Assembly: GCA_025362395.1 (NCBI GenBank)
Contig: JANYGK010000053.1
Location: 1-64,000 of the forward strand
Direction of reading: 5' to 3'
DNA: 64,000 bases
Origin: Bacteroidota bacterium
Lineage (GTDB): Bacteria > Bacteroidota > Bacteroidia > B-17B0 > Aurantibacillaceae
Each line of letters opens with the position of its first letter. Position 1 is the stretch's first letter. Position numbers and translations under genes: made by a program. A model generated the notes under the pieces. That model had not been told where the DNA came from. It saw nothing but the letters and a program-made list of their open reading frames with translations, and made no database searches. Below, piece after piece: positions 38,179 to 49,000 of the stretch.

Positions 38179-38222
38179 AAAGATTTAAGATAGAAGGATT
38201 CAGTCTTTTGTCTTAAATCTTT
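38179..38222 (+). repeat. Inverted repeat between adk and obgE
   Basis: aaagatttaaga (38179-38190) and tcttaaatcttt (38211-38222), perfect 12-bp complement. Confidence 0.85.
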
Positions 38223-38241
38223 TATCTTTTATTTAAAAAAG

Positions 38242-39246
38242 GTGGACTCTAATTTTGTTGATTACGTAAAAATTTGTTGCAGGAGCGGTAAAGGCGGAGC
38301 AGGATCTACGCATTTACATCGTGATATATTAACTGCTTACGGCGGACCCGACGGCGGCGACGGCGGTAGAGGAGGGCATATTATTTTGCGCGGTAATAAA
38401 CAATTCTGGACACTTATTCACTTAAAATACAGGAAACATATTATTGCTGAACCGGGTGGTGGCGGAGGTTCTTCGCACAAGTCGGGTAAAGAAGGAGAGG
38501 ATCAGATTTTAGATGTGCCGCTTGGAACCATAGCCAGAGACGCGGAAACAGACGAATTTATATGCGAAATTACGGAAGAAGGGCAAGAGGTTATTCTATT
38601 GCCGGGCGGAAGAGGCGGTTTAGGAAATGCACACTTTAAATCGCCAACCAATCAAACCCCCCGTTACTCACAGCCCGGGGAAGAGGGCAAAACAGAATGG
38701 AAAGTTCTTGAATTAAAAGTATTGGCTGATGTTGGGTTGGTTGGTTTACCTAATGCGGGCAAGTCAACTTTATTATCTGTTATATCTGCAGCTAAACCCG
38801 AAATTGCTAATTATGCTTTTACAACGCTTACACCTAATTTAGGAATTGTGCCTTATAGGGATTATAAAAGTTTTGTAGTGGCCGACATTCCCGGAATTAT
38901 TGAAGGGGCAAGCGACGGAAAAGGCCTTGGTACAAGGTTTCTGAGGCATATTGAAAGAAACTCCAGTTTATTGTTTATGGTAAGTTGCCAAAGCAGTAAT
39001 ATTTATGAAGAGTATAAAATATTATTGAACGAACTAAAACAATATAATCCTGAATTGCTCGATAAGCAACGGTTACTGGCTATTTCGCAGTGCGATACCA
39101 TTGACGAAGAATTAATTGAGGAGCTCGATAAGGACCTTAAAAAAAGAATGAAAGGCAAATTTAAAATACCTTATATCTTTATATCCTCTCAGTCGGGCTA
39201 TAACATTCCACAGCTTAAAGATATGCTGTGGCAGCAATTAAATTAA
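38242..39246 (+). CDS. obgE: Obg family GTPase
   Basis: Gly-rich Obg fold ([34 protein letters not shown]) and G domain [38 protein letters not shown] start. Confidence 0.97.
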   Translation: MDSNFVDYVKICCRSGKGGAGSTHLHRDILTAYGGPDGGDGGRGGHIILRGNKQFWTLIHLKYRKHIIAEPGGGGGSSHKSGKEGEDQILDVPLGTIARDAETDEFICEITEEGQEVILLPGGRGGLGNAHFKSPTNQTPRYSQPGEEGKTEWKVLELKVLADVGLVGLPNAGKSTLLSVISAAKPEIANYAFTTLTPNLGIVPYRDYKSFVVADIPGIIEGASDGKGLGTRFLRHIERNSSLLFMVSCQSSNIYEEYKILLNELKQYNPELLDKQRLLAISQCDTIDEELIEELDKDLKKRMKGKFKIPYIFISSQSGYNIPQLKDMLWQQLN

Positions 39247-39334
39247 CAACTAATTGAAGTTCGCTATTTTATTTAATCAATCCTTTTAGACCAAGTATAG
39301 GTGGTAGAAATTAAATTACCTGTATTTTTATAGC

Positions 39335-39901
39335 ATGTTTATTTGGCTGTTTAAATTAGGAGGGTGGAAGATTACACATTACCTGCCCGAACACATTAAA
39401 AAATGCGTCATAATAGCCGCCCCTCATACCGGTAATTGGGATTTTATGTATGGTATGGGCGCTATAAAGGCTATGAAGCTTAAAATGCGGTTTACCATTA
39501 AAAAAGAATGGATCAAATTTCCTTTTAAAACATTAATGTACAGGCTTGGTGCTCTGCCCATAGACAGAACGCAAAATGCCGACGGTACAAAAAAAGGTAC
39601 CGTAGAGGCTATTGCTGAATTATTTGAAAAACATAACGAAATCCTTTTGCTGATTACTCCCGAAGGAACCCGTTCGAAGGTAGAAAAGTGGAAGACCGGT
39701 TTTTATTATGTTGCCCTAAAAGCTAAGGTACCGTTGGCTCTTGGCTTTATGGATTATGCGAAGCATGAATGTGGTATCGATAAAATAATATACCCTACCG
39801 GTGACTTTTATAGGGATATGAAAGAGATCATGGATTTTTATTCTACAAAAACGGGAAAAAACCCGCAAAATTTCTCTATAGATACTTCCATCAGCGTTTA
39901 G
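39335..39901 (+). CDS. 1-acyl-sn-glycerol-3-phosphate acyltransferase-like (PlsC family)
   Basis: CVIIAAPHTGNWDFMYG (HxxxxD-like) and LLLITPEGTRSKVEKWKTGFYYVALKAKVPLALGFMDY. Confidence 0.88.
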   Translation: MFIWLFKLGGWKITHYLPEHIKKCVIIAAPHTGNWDFMYGMGAIKAMKLKMRFTIKKEWIKFPFKTLMYRLGALPIDRTQNADGTKKGTVEAIAELFEKHNEILLLITPEGTRSKVEKWKTGFYYVALKAKVPLALGFMDYAKHECGIDKIIYPTGDFYRDMKEIMDFYSTKTGKNPQNFSIDTSISV

Positions 39902-39959
39902 TTAGTTTTAGGAACGTATTTATATAAAGTGTACTTTTGCCTTCGGTTAAGTCTTTTTT

Positions 39960-40340
39960 TTGAAAAAATGGTTTCAAATATTTTTTTCTATACTTTTGTT
40001 GTTAAGCTTAAGCTGGCAATGCAGCGCAAAAAGTATTATTTACTTTAACTTTAAATACCGCCAAAATGAGCTGGCAAAAACCCTTTGCGAAAACAAAACT
40101 AAGCCCGGCAGCTGCTGTAAAGCAAAATGTTATTTAGCTAAAGAAATTAAAAAAGAAGAAAAAAGACAATCCGATCTTCCGGCTTCTATTAAAGATAAAA
40201 ACGAAAAGGCAGAACTGTTTTCAGGTTTTTTGTCTTTCTCTTATTTAGAAAATCCGGTTGTTGTAAGCGCTGCATTTAACTATTCGCAAACTCTGCCAAA
40301 TTTTCAATTGGGCTCTGTCTTTCACCCGCCAACAGTTTAA
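39960..40340 (+). CDS. Small secreted Cys-containing protein
   Basis: Signal peptide MKKWFQIFFSILLLLSLSWQCSA; KPGSCCKAKCYLAKEIKKEEKRQ; TTG start; directly upstream of the MbnP gene. Confidence 0.55.
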   Translation: MKKWFQIFFSILLLLSLSWQCSAKSIIYFNFKYRQNELAKTLCENKTKPGSCCKAKCYLAKEIKKEEKRQSDLPASIKDKNEKAELFSGFLSFSYLENPVVVSAAFNYSQTLPNFQLGSVFHPPTV

Positions 40341-40605
40341 CGGTTTTATGTATATGTAGGTTATTGTGTTCATACAATAGCTTGGCTTACTATTTTAATA
40401 AAATACATTAAACTTAAACAGCTGAAAATAATAATCTTTATTTTTTTGCCTTTAACTGTATATATGCTGAACGAATACTGTTTAATCAGAAAATACATAA
40501 AGGCTATTGAAAGAGCCGATTAAAAGCAATAACACCATTCTTTAATTATATGCCTCCTTTTTAAAAGGGATGATACAATATGTAAAAAACTTAAACTATA
40601 TTAAA

Positions 40606-41400
40606 ATGAAATCAATGTATAAAATAAGCGCACTGCTGTTACTCATAACAGTAATGCCGAATTGTAAAAAAGAAACAAAAGTACCTGCACCGGAGCCTAT
40701 ACCAACTGTTTCAACTACGGCAGCGGGAAGCATGAAAATAGAATTTGAAGCAACAGTGGGCGACTCCGATTTAGTGTTTTCAACAGCAACCTACACAAAT
40801 TTTGCAGGCAATACATTTAAAATAACCCTGTTTAAATATTACATCAGTAATATTAAAATCACCATAAGTGATAATACTGTGTGGGCGGAACCGAACAGTT
40901 ATCATTTAGTGGATCATTCCGAGGCTTCTACCACTATAATCAAAATGCAAGGGGTTCCTTATGCCGAGTATAAAGCCATTGAATTTATGATTGGTGTAGA
41001 TAGTGTAAGCAATGTTTCGGGCGCACAAAACGGCGATCTTGATCCCGTTAAAGGAATGTTTTGGAGCTGGAACAGTGGTTATATTATGGCAAAAATGGAA
41101 GGTACCTCTGCTCAGTCTTCAGCAACGGATCATAAGCTTACAATCCATGTAGGGGGCTTTAGCGGCCCTAATTCAGTACTTAAAGTTATTTCTCTTTCCT
41201 TTAACGGAGGTGTTGCAAAAGTAACAAGCTCAGGTACACCTGCGATCCGGCTAAAAAGTAATATCATGCAATGGTTTCAAGCACCAAATGTTATTGATTT
41301 TAATATATTGAATACAGTACACATGCCGGGAACAGATGCTAAAAAAGTATCTGATAATTACGCAGATATGTTCAGTATAGCATACATCCATAACAACTAA
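40606..41400 (+). CDS. MbnP-like copper-associated periplasmic/lipoprotein
   Basis: FKITLFKYYISNIKITISDN ... EFMIGVDSVSNVSGAQNGDLDPVKGMFWSWNSGYIMAKMEG, MbnP family signature; lipobox-like MPNCKK. Confidence 0.85.
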   Translation: MKSMYKISALLLLITVMPNCKKETKVPAPEPIPTVSTTAAGSMKIEFEATVGDSDLVFSTATYTNFAGNTFKITLFKYYISNIKITISDNTVWAEPNSYHLVDHSEASTTIIKMQGVPYAEYKAIEFMIGVDSVSNVSGAQNGDLDPVKGMFWSWNSGYIMAKMEGTSAQSSATDHKLTIHVGGFSGPNSVLKVISLSFNGGVAKVTSSGTPAIRLKSNIMQWFQAPNVIDFNILNTVHMPGTDAKKVSDNYADMFSIAYIHNN

Positions 41401-41405
41401 GCTGT

Positions 41406-42392
41406 ATGATAAAAATTAAATGGATTGCTCTGTGTATTTTTTTAAGTACTTTATATTCTTCTTTAGGATGTGATATTTGCGGGAATTTTATAGGGGTTAC
41501 GCCTTACAACAACCGAAACAGTATTTCTTTTTTGCACAGGTACAGGATCTTTAACGGCTACAGAGATTACGGTGAAAGAAGCAACTTTTTCCCTGCGGCG
41601 GCTTACAGGACAAATCATACAGAGCATATGGTGGATACGGCCTCTACTATTTTAAATAAACATTCGAGTAAAGATTTTGAATCGTATAAAGTATTTGAAT
41701 TAAGAATGAAATACTTTGTGCATAAACGAATAGAACTCAATGTTTTTTTGCCGGTGTTGGATAATAAAACCAAAACCAACGAAGTGTATTCGCATCATAC
41801 GGGTTTTGGTGATATGTCGTTTAATGCCGGCTTCCATGTAATCTTACCAAAAGAATATTGTAAATTAAAACAGAAACTGGTTTTTGGCGCAGGCGTAAAA
41901 TTGCCAACCGGTAATTTTTATGCACATGACCGGTACAGTAACCGCTTACCCTTTGAAATGCAGCCGGGGACGGGCAGTTTAGACGAGTTCGTGTATTTTA
42001 ATTATATTTTAATGTATGAAAAATTGGGAGTGAATATAAACGGTAATTATAAAATGAACGGCCAAAATAGTTATAAGGAAAAAGTAAATAACAGCACTAC
42101 CGGGTTTGTTTCTATATTTTACAAACTGAAATACAGATCAGTGATGTTTTACCCTTCCGCGCAATTTTATTATGAATTTACTAAAGGGTTGCAGGTAAAG
42201 CATGTGTTGCAGCCGGTAATGGCTGTAAATGCTTTAATGATAGGGCCCGCGTTAGATGTATACTATAAAGCCTTCTCTTTAAATACCTCTTGGCAGTTTA
42301 CCGTAGCAGAAAAAATAGTACCCGACAAATTAAAAAGTGCGGGACGCTTAAGTGTTGCCTTGAATTATAATTTCGGCGGTAAAAAGAAATGA
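41406..42392 (+). CDS. Outer-membrane beta-barrel/transporter-like protein with CDIC motif
   Basis: Signal peptide then LGCDICGNFIGVTPYNNRNSISFLHRYRIFNGYRDYG; beta-barrel pattern; ends SVALNYNFGGKKK. Confidence 0.75.
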   Translation: MIKIKWIALCIFLSTLYSSLGCDICGNFIGVTPYNNRNSISFLHRYRIFNGYRDYGERSNFFPAAAYRTNHTEHMVDTASTILNKHSSKDFESYKVFELRMKYFVHKRIELNVFLPVLDNKTKTNEVYSHHTGFGDMSFNAGFHVILPKEYCKLKQKLVFGAGVKLPTGNFYAHDRYSNRLPFEMQPGTGSLDEFVYFNYILMYEKLGVNINGNYKMNGQNSYKEKVNNSTTGFVSIFYKLKYRSVMFYPSAQFYYEFTKGLQVKHVLQPVMAVNALMIGPALDVYYKAFSLNTSWQFTVAEKIVPDKLKSAGRLSVALNYNFGGKKK

Positions 42393-42407
42393 AATTCTTT
42401 TCCTAAA

Positions 42408-42441
42408 CTAAAAATCCCAGTTTTGCAAGCGGGGATTTTTT
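42408..42441 (+). terminator. Intrinsic terminator
   Basis: aaaatccc-agttttgcaagcg-gggatttttt. Confidence 0.7.
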
Positions 42442-42462
42442 ATGTCGATTTAAAATAGTTAT

Positions 42463-42948
42463 TTATTTTACTTTCTCTATCACCATTCCAAAATCCATGA
42501 TCAGGGGTAATGGATTGCTTCGCATACCTTGCTCAAACGTAAAATTATATTTCCCTTTTTGAGGAAATACTACATTTTGTTTCAATGGTATTTTATTATC
42601 CCAAAGATCGCCTGCGCCATCGCCCTGCCATTCTCCCTTTTTGTTGGCTAACGCGCACTCTAGTGTATCAACCGATTTTTTTCCGTCAGGATAAGTAGTC
42701 GTTAAAAACACAAATAAATTGCTGTAAGGATAGGCATCCGCGTGTCTTACAGTTAAAAATACGTTATGATAAGCGCTGTTGTTATCGATAGTTACATCGT
42801 ACGATAATTTATTTTCGGTTCTCCAGCCTTCTTCCGGTATTTTTTTATACTCACTGAACACTACATTTTTATTGCAGGAAAAAAATAAACTGCTTAGCAG
42901 TATGCAAACCGTTAGTTTAAAAAAGCTATGCTTTATCGCCGCCATCAT
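42463..42948 (-). CDS. gldH: Gliding motility lipoprotein GldH
   Basis: Lipobox LLSSLFFSCNK; VVFSEYKKIPEEGWRTENKLSYDVTIDNNSAYHNVFLTVRHADAYPYSNLFVFLTTTYPDGKKSVDTLECALANKKGEWQGDGAGDLWDNKIPL. Confidence 0.93.
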   Translation of the reverse strand: MMAAIKHSFFKLTVCILLSSLFFSCNKNVVFSEYKKIPEEGWRTENKLSYDVTIDNNSAYHNVFLTVRHADAYPYSNLFVFLTTTYPDGKKSVDTLECALANKKGEWQGDGAGDLWDNKIPLKQNVVFPQKGKYNFTFEQGMRSNPLPLIMDFGMVIEKVK

Positions 42949-44380
42949 TTTTAGGTTTTGGTTTATGGTTATGTACCGGTTTTTTATGCTGAGGGTTCGG
43001 GTTTTGAGATTTTGGCTGCCCTTGTGGACTATTTTTTTGAGGAGGCTGTTTTAAATTTTTGTTATGCTGAGGTTGTTGCAGTTTATTTTGTGTATTCTGT
43101 TCAGGTTTGGCCTGGTTAGCGTGTGGCTTGTGTTGAGGCCTGTCATGTTTTTTTGGTTGTTGATTAGGATCAATATTTTCATCGACCTGCTCAGTTCCTG
43201 CCAAATTTTTCAGATGAGTATTTTGTCTTTTTTGATTATTGTTTTTTGGTTTGGTGTGCTGTTGTTTTTTTCGGGTATCAAAACGGGTTAAAGAATCCTG
43301 GCCAACCACATTTTCATAATCAGGCTGCTTAACTTCCTGTAGCTCCTTATATTGTTTTGGCTCCAGCAGATCGGCCGGCTTAATATTTTCCGCGTTTAAT
43401 TTAAAAATTTCTTTGGTGCGCTCAATGGATAGTGCATGAAACACATCGGGTTCACTTGTATACGACCACCAAATGATCCGCTTAAAAATATCTGTTTTTT
43501 GATGAAAAGCATATCCTTTTTCAGTAGCCAGTTTTTTATTATCAATTTCCGGAAACTCCTTTAAAGCGTCCATATAGCTGTCGAGCTCATAATTTAAGCA
43601 GCATTTTAATTTACCGCATTGTCCTGCCAGCTTTAAAGGGTTTAAAGAGAGTTGCTGGTAACGAGCCGCAGAGGTAGTAACTGTTCTAAAATCATTTAAC
43701 CAAGTTGAGCAACATAGCTCCCTGCCACATGAGCCTATCGCCCCAAGCCTTGCCGCTTCCTGCCTTGCACCAATCTGGCGCATTTCTATCCGCACCTTAA
43801 ATTCATCAGCCATTACTTTAATCAGTTCCCTGAAATCGACCCGGCCGTTTGCAGTGTAATAAAATACCGCTTTACTTTTATCGCCTTGGTATTCCACATC
43901 GCTTATCTTCATTTGTAAGCCAAGCTTAAGGGCCAGCGTGCGGGCCTTGTACATCGTTTCCACTTCCAGGCTTTGGGCTTCGCGCCATTTGTCAATGTCC
44001 TGCTGTTTGGCTTTACGGTATATTTTTTTTATTTCCTCGCTGTCATAACTTACGTTCTTCTTCTTCAGTTGAAGCCTTACCAATTCCCCGGTAATGGAAA
44101 CCACACCAATATCATGACCGGGTGATGATTCTACAGCCACTACATCGCCTACGTGTAATGATAAATTATTGACGTTCTTAAAAAATTCTTTACGCGAATT
44201 TTTAAACCGGATCTCTAAAACATCGCAGGGTACCTGTCCTTCCGGCAGGCTCATATTGCCCAGCCAATCAAACACATTAAGCTTATTACATCCGCCCCCT
44301 GTTCCGCAGGAACCGTTATTATTACACCCTTTCGGAATTCCGCTATTATCCTGCCCCGTAGAGCAACTTGTACAAGACAT
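42926..44380 (-). CDS. ricT: PSP1 domain protein (RicT/YaaT-like) with disordered Q/N/K/P/H-rich C-terminal tail
   Basis: RIEMRQIGARQEAARLGAIGSCGRELCCSTWLNDFRTVTTSAARYQQLSLNPLKLAGQCGKLKCCLNYE. Confidence 0.92.
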   Translation of the reverse strand: MSCTSCSTGQDNSGIPKGCNNNGSCGTGGGCNKLNVFDWLGNMSLPEGQVPCDVLEIRFKNSRKEFFKNVNNLSLHVGDVVAVESSPGHDIGVVSITGELVRLQLKKKNVSYDSEEIKKIYRKAKQQDIDKWREAQSLEVETMYKARTLALKLGLQMKISDVEYQGDKSKAVFYYTANGRVDFRELIKVMADEFKVRIEMRQIGARQEAARLGAIGSCGRELCCSTWLNDFRTVTTSAARYQQLSLNPLKLAGQCGKLKCCLNYELDSYMDALKEFPEIDNKKLATEKGYAFHQKTDIFKRIIWWSYTSEPDVFHALSIERTKEIFKLNAENIKPADLLEPKQYKELQEVKQPDYENVVGQDSLTRFDTRKKQQHTKPKNNNQKRQNTHLKNLAGTEQVDENIDPNQQPKKHDRPQHKPHANQAKPEQNTQNKLQQPQHNKNLKQPPQKNSPQGQPKSQNPNPQHKKPVHNHKPKPKNDGGDKA

Positions 44381-44578
44381 ATCTATTTATATAGTTCAAA
44401 ACCATATTCTAAATTTTAATTTAGAGTATAAATTTATGAAGGTTAAACACTAATTGGCCCTCTTTAAAAAAGAGTTGCATAAATATACTTAATTTTACAG
44501 GAATATTTTTTCCTATGTAACATTGTTATAAAGGATTGGTTTTTTATATTTTAGTGTTACTTATTTAGCAAAATAATT

Positions 44579-45328
44579 ATGATCGCATGTATTACAGGAG
44601 CCACGTCAGGCATAGGTAAAGCAACCGCATTAATCTTCGCGGAAAACAACTATGACCTTATTATTACGGGAAGGCGAGCCGAACGGTTGCAGGAATTAAA
44701 AAACGAAATAATAAATAAGTACCGCGTAAAAGTGGTGGATCTGTGTTTTGACATAAGAGATGAACAGCAGGTAAAAAATGCCGTAAATACATTACCGGGC
44801 GAATTTAGCCGGATAGATGTGTTAGTTAATAATGCCGGGTTAGCAGCAGGGTTGGCTCCAATACAAGACGGACAAATTGCTCATTGGGAGCAAATGATAG
44901 ATACAAACATTAAAGGTTTATTGTACATGTCAAAACATGTTGCTAATATAATGATCCCCAATAAAAAAGGACATATTATAAATATAGGGTCTGTTGCGGG
45001 TAAAGAAGTGTATGCAAACGGAAATGTATATTGTGCTACCAAGCATGCCGTAGATGCTTTAAACAAAGGCATGAGAATAGATCTTCTCCCGCATAATATA
45101 AGAGTGTCTGCCGTTAACCCGGGCATGGTGGAAACAGAATTTAGCATAGTACGTTTTGAAGGTGATGAGGAGCGGGCAAAAAAAGTATATGAAAACATTG
45201 TGCCCTTAAAACCGGAAGATATTGCGGAAACCATTTATTGGATAGCTTCCCGGCCTGCCCACGTAAATATTAACGACATTTTAATTATGCCGACCATCCA
45301 GGCAAATGCCACTACAATTTTGAGGTAA
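44579..45328 (+). CDS. Short-chain dehydrogenase/reductase (YdfG-like)
   Basis: ACITGATSGIGKATALIF ... NNAGLAAG ... GSVAGKEVYANGNVYCATKHAVDAL. Confidence 0.95.
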   Translation: MIACITGATSGIGKATALIFAENNYDLIITGRRAERLQELKNEIINKYRVKVVDLCFDIRDEQQVKNAVNTLPGEFSRIDVLVNNAGLAAGLAPIQDGQIAHWEQMIDTNIKGLLYMSKHVANIMIPNKKGHIINIGSVAGKEVYANGNVYCATKHAVDALNKGMRIDLLPHNIRVSAVNPGMVETEFSIVRFEGDEERAKKVYENIVPLKPEDIAETIYWIASRPAHVNINDILIMPTIQANATTILR

Positions 45329-45381
45329 ATAATATAATCGAGTATTAGTTATTTCAAATGTGCAACTCATCTCTTATCCTA

Positions 45382-45945
45382 TTACTTTCCTTCAATCCAA
45401 TTGACGATTTTTTTGCAGTCGGGACTTTTAAAGGAAACAACGTGGCCTACTAAAAAACCGTTTTCATCGATCATGTATTTTTGAAAATTCCATTTAACGG
45501 AACTGTTTTCAACGCCGTTTTTTTCTTTAGAAGTAAGCCATTTATAAATGCCGGCAGCGTTGTCTCCTTTAACGTCTGTTTTTTCCATCATAGGAAATGT
45601 TACACCGTAATTTTTGGTACAAAACGATTTAATTTCGGTTCCTGAGCCGGGGTCTTGGTTTCCAAACTGGTTGCAAGGGAAACCGATAATAGCAAAATTC
45701 TTATCCTTATACTTTTCAAATAAAGCTTCCAGGTGTTCAAACTGGGGAGTAAAACCGCATTTGCTCGCCGTGTTTACCACCAATATTTTTTTTCCTTTCA
45801 GAGAAGAAAAATCAAATTCCGTTCCTTCAATGGTATTTACCTTAAAACCATATATAGTGGAGGTTGGAGTGCCTTTAAGTTTAAAAAAAGAAAACATCAT
45901 AAATGAAGCGCTAATTATAATAAATATAATAATTGTTTTACTCAT
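45382..45945 (-). CDS. Glutathione peroxidase family protein (Cys type)
   Basis: VVNTASKCGFTPQFEHLEALFEKYKDKNFAIIGFPCNQFGNQDPGS ... SSVKWNFQKYMID. Confidence 0.95.
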   Translation of the reverse strand: MSKTIIIFIIISASFMMFSFFKLKGTPTSTIYGFKVNTIEGTEFDFSSLKGKKILVVNTASKCGFTPQFEHLEALFEKYKDKNFAIIGFPCNQFGNQDPGSGTEIKSFCTKNYGVTFPMMEKTDVKGDNAAGIYKWLTSKEKNGVENSSVKWNFQKYMIDENGFLVGHVVSFKSPDCKKIVNWIEGK

Positions 45946-45994
45946 TTTAAATAAACTTTTAGAATAATTATTGTAATAATAAGAAAAAAATCAC

Positions 45995-46002
45995 TACGTT
46001 TG
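45995..46002 (+). promoter_or_regulatory. Bacteroidota-type promoter: TTG (45971-45973) - N21 - TACGTTTG
   Basis: Matches -33 TTG/-7 TAnnTTTG spacing; implies the downstream start is ATG 46037 rather than 46010. Confidence 0.45.
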
Positions 46003-46036
46003 AAATTACATGATTTTTAATACCCTCACTAATACT

Positions 46037-49000
46037 ATGAAAAAATTATATCCTATTCTATTAATTTTGTTTAGCACAATTACAGTTATAAATGCTCAAA
46101 CGATACTTTTATCTACACAAAGTTACCAAAATTTAAAGCAAAAAGGGCAACTGGTTTTCGGTGTTAATTATAAGTTTATAAATTCTCCCAACAGTTCTCA
46201 TACTACAGCTAATGTTTCAACCGCCGCTAATCCGTTAAGTATTCAAAACCTGCCTGTAGCTAAAACTACTACAACCGCCGCAGGGCCATGTGCTTGTTAT
46301 GTGCCTATAGACCCTACTTTTTCGGTAGTTCCATTCGATTTTCAAACCCCGCCGGATTATAGAAATGATGATGCTACAACAACTTCAATCCCATTAGGGT
46401 TTAATTTTTGTTTTTACGGTACAACATTTACTTCTTGTTTTATTAATAATAATGGAAATATTTCTTTTGGAGCAGGGTATACTCCTTTTAGTTCAACAGG
46501 TTTTCCTTCCGGCGCTGTAAGTATGATTGCTCCCTTTTGGGCCGATGTAGATACACAGTCTCCTCTCAGTGGCTTGGTATATTATAAAAAAACGCCGACG
46601 GCTTTAATAGTAAAGTGGAAAGATGTAGGTTACTATAGCTCACACGGGGATAAATTAAACGATTTTCAATTGATTATTACAGACGGAACAGATCCCCTGT
46701 TACCGAACGGCAATAATGTGGCATTTTGTTATGGAGATATGCAATGGACTACCGGAGATGTATCCCCTCCGGGTAACGTTGGCGGATTTGGCGGAATAGC
46801 TTCTACAGTTGGTGTAAATAAAGGGGATGGAACAAATTTTATTCAAATTGGAAGATTTAATCTTAATAATTCAGCTTATGACGGGCCTTATGGCTTGAAT
46901 GACGGTGTTAACTTTTTGGATAACAAATCTTATTTTTTTAATACCTGTGGTACAAATAATAATTTACCGCCTATTGTTCAGGATGCTACAGGTGGTGGCT
47001 CTGCCTGCGGCGATACAATAAGGATTTGTGCTTTGGGCGATACACTGGTTTATACCACAAGTTTTCTGGCACCTGAAAATAATCAAACTATTACAGTTAC
47101 GGGAAGCGCGCCAACATTAGGTTCGAGTTTTGTTCCTTTAGGAGTAACCACTACAACGGCAGGTATTACAACTTATGCCTGGATGGTTGTTGCCAGCCCA
47201 ACGGTTACAGGCGTGCATACGGTTATAATTACAGGTACAGATAACGGCAGTCCTCCTCTTGCTTCATCGGCCACATATTATATAAAAATTCAAAATATTG
47301 CTATTCCTCATCCAACTCTCTCTTTAGCGCCTGCTACCGGGAGTATATGTGCAACCCCTGGTGGCACCATAACGTTAACAAACTGTTCAGCTTATGATAA
47401 TGTGTATTGGAGCAACGGTACAAGCGGCTGTTCAACAATTGCAAATGTAACAGGAGTTTATTTTGTAACAGTCAGTAAGTTGGGTTGTTATAAATCATCA
47501 TCCGATACAATCGGCGTATATCCAAATCCTATTCCTGTAGTTACAGGCCCTCTTAATTACTGCCCCCCGGCACTAAGCACAACCCTTGCTTTAGCTCCGC
47601 CGTTAACAGGTATGGCAGCATACAGCACATATACCTGGACACCGGGAGTTATAAATACTTCAACAGCCTCACTAACGGGAACACCAATAGGCACGCAGTA
47701 TACAGTAGCTGTTACGGATGCTAACGGGTGTAAAGGACAAAGCAGTTTTACGGTATCATCAGGCTCACCAACAGTTGGTATTACAGCTAATCCGCTTTCT
47801 ATATGCGGTACGGGTTCATCTACTTTAACGGCCAGTATTACAGGCGCTACAAGTTATAGCTGGTCAAACGGTGGAACAGGGCAATCCACTACAGTTAATG
47901 TTGGTGGCGTATACAGCTTAACGGTAACAAATGCTAACTGTGTATCTACGCAAACCGTTAATGTAAATATTTCACCTACACCAACAGTTATTATTACACC
48001 GTCCATTACATTATGTGCCGGCAGCACAGGAACTGTTGCCGTAGTTTCTTTTAATCCTTCAGGAGGGTCGTACACTTATACATGGAGTACTGGAGTGCAT
48101 ACACCAACCGTTTTAGTAAATGCGGATACACTCATTTCTTTAGTTGTAACCAATACAGTAACAGGCTGCATCAGCGATACTTCAAACATCTGTACAGTTT
48201 CAGTGTCCTCTAACCCGGCGCCAAATTTTATTATTTCAGGACCGTTTAATTACTGTCCGCCTGTCACAAGTACGGTTTTAAATATATTACCTCCTTTTAC
48301 AGGAATGCCTGCATATAGCACCTATAGTTGGACCCCGGGAGCAATTACCACATCCTCTGCCAATTTAACCGGGCCTACAGACTACACCGTCACAGTAACA
48401 GATGTAAATGGATGTTTTGCCAGCCAGGCCTTTACGGTGTCAAATACCAGTCCTACATTAGCTGTTACAGCTAACCCTGTATCCATCTGTGGCACAACGG
48501 CTTCTACGTTAACGCCTTCCATTTTAGGAGCAACAAGTTACAGCTGGTCAACAGGTGCAACTACCGAAACCATAAGTGTTACTTCAAGCGGTACCTATTC
48601 AGTTCATGTCGTTGCTAATAATTGCACGGCAAACGCTTCAGTAAGCGTTACTATTAATCCTACACCCACAGTTACCATCCCCCCTAATTTAGGAATTTGC
48701 TCGGGCGCAGCTGCTACAGTCACACCTATATCCATTACCCCTGCGGGGGTATATACCTATACATGGAGTAACGGGTCGCATGCAACTTCACAAACTATTA
48801 CAACGCCTACGGTATTAACGCTGCAAATTACAAATACGGCAACAGGCTGCAGCGCAATATCTAACCCCTGTACAATAGTAGTAGCAACAAACCCCGCGGT
48901 ATCTTTATCAGGCGCGCCGGTCGTTTTTTGTGAAGGATTAAATGCTATATTAACTCCAACTGTAACAGGCGGCACGCCGGCTTATTCTTATTTTTGGACA

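Noticed and set aside
45382-45945. Possible selenocysteine glutathione peroxidase
   Set aside because: The active-site codon is TGC (SKCGFT), an ordinary Cys; no in-frame TGA.
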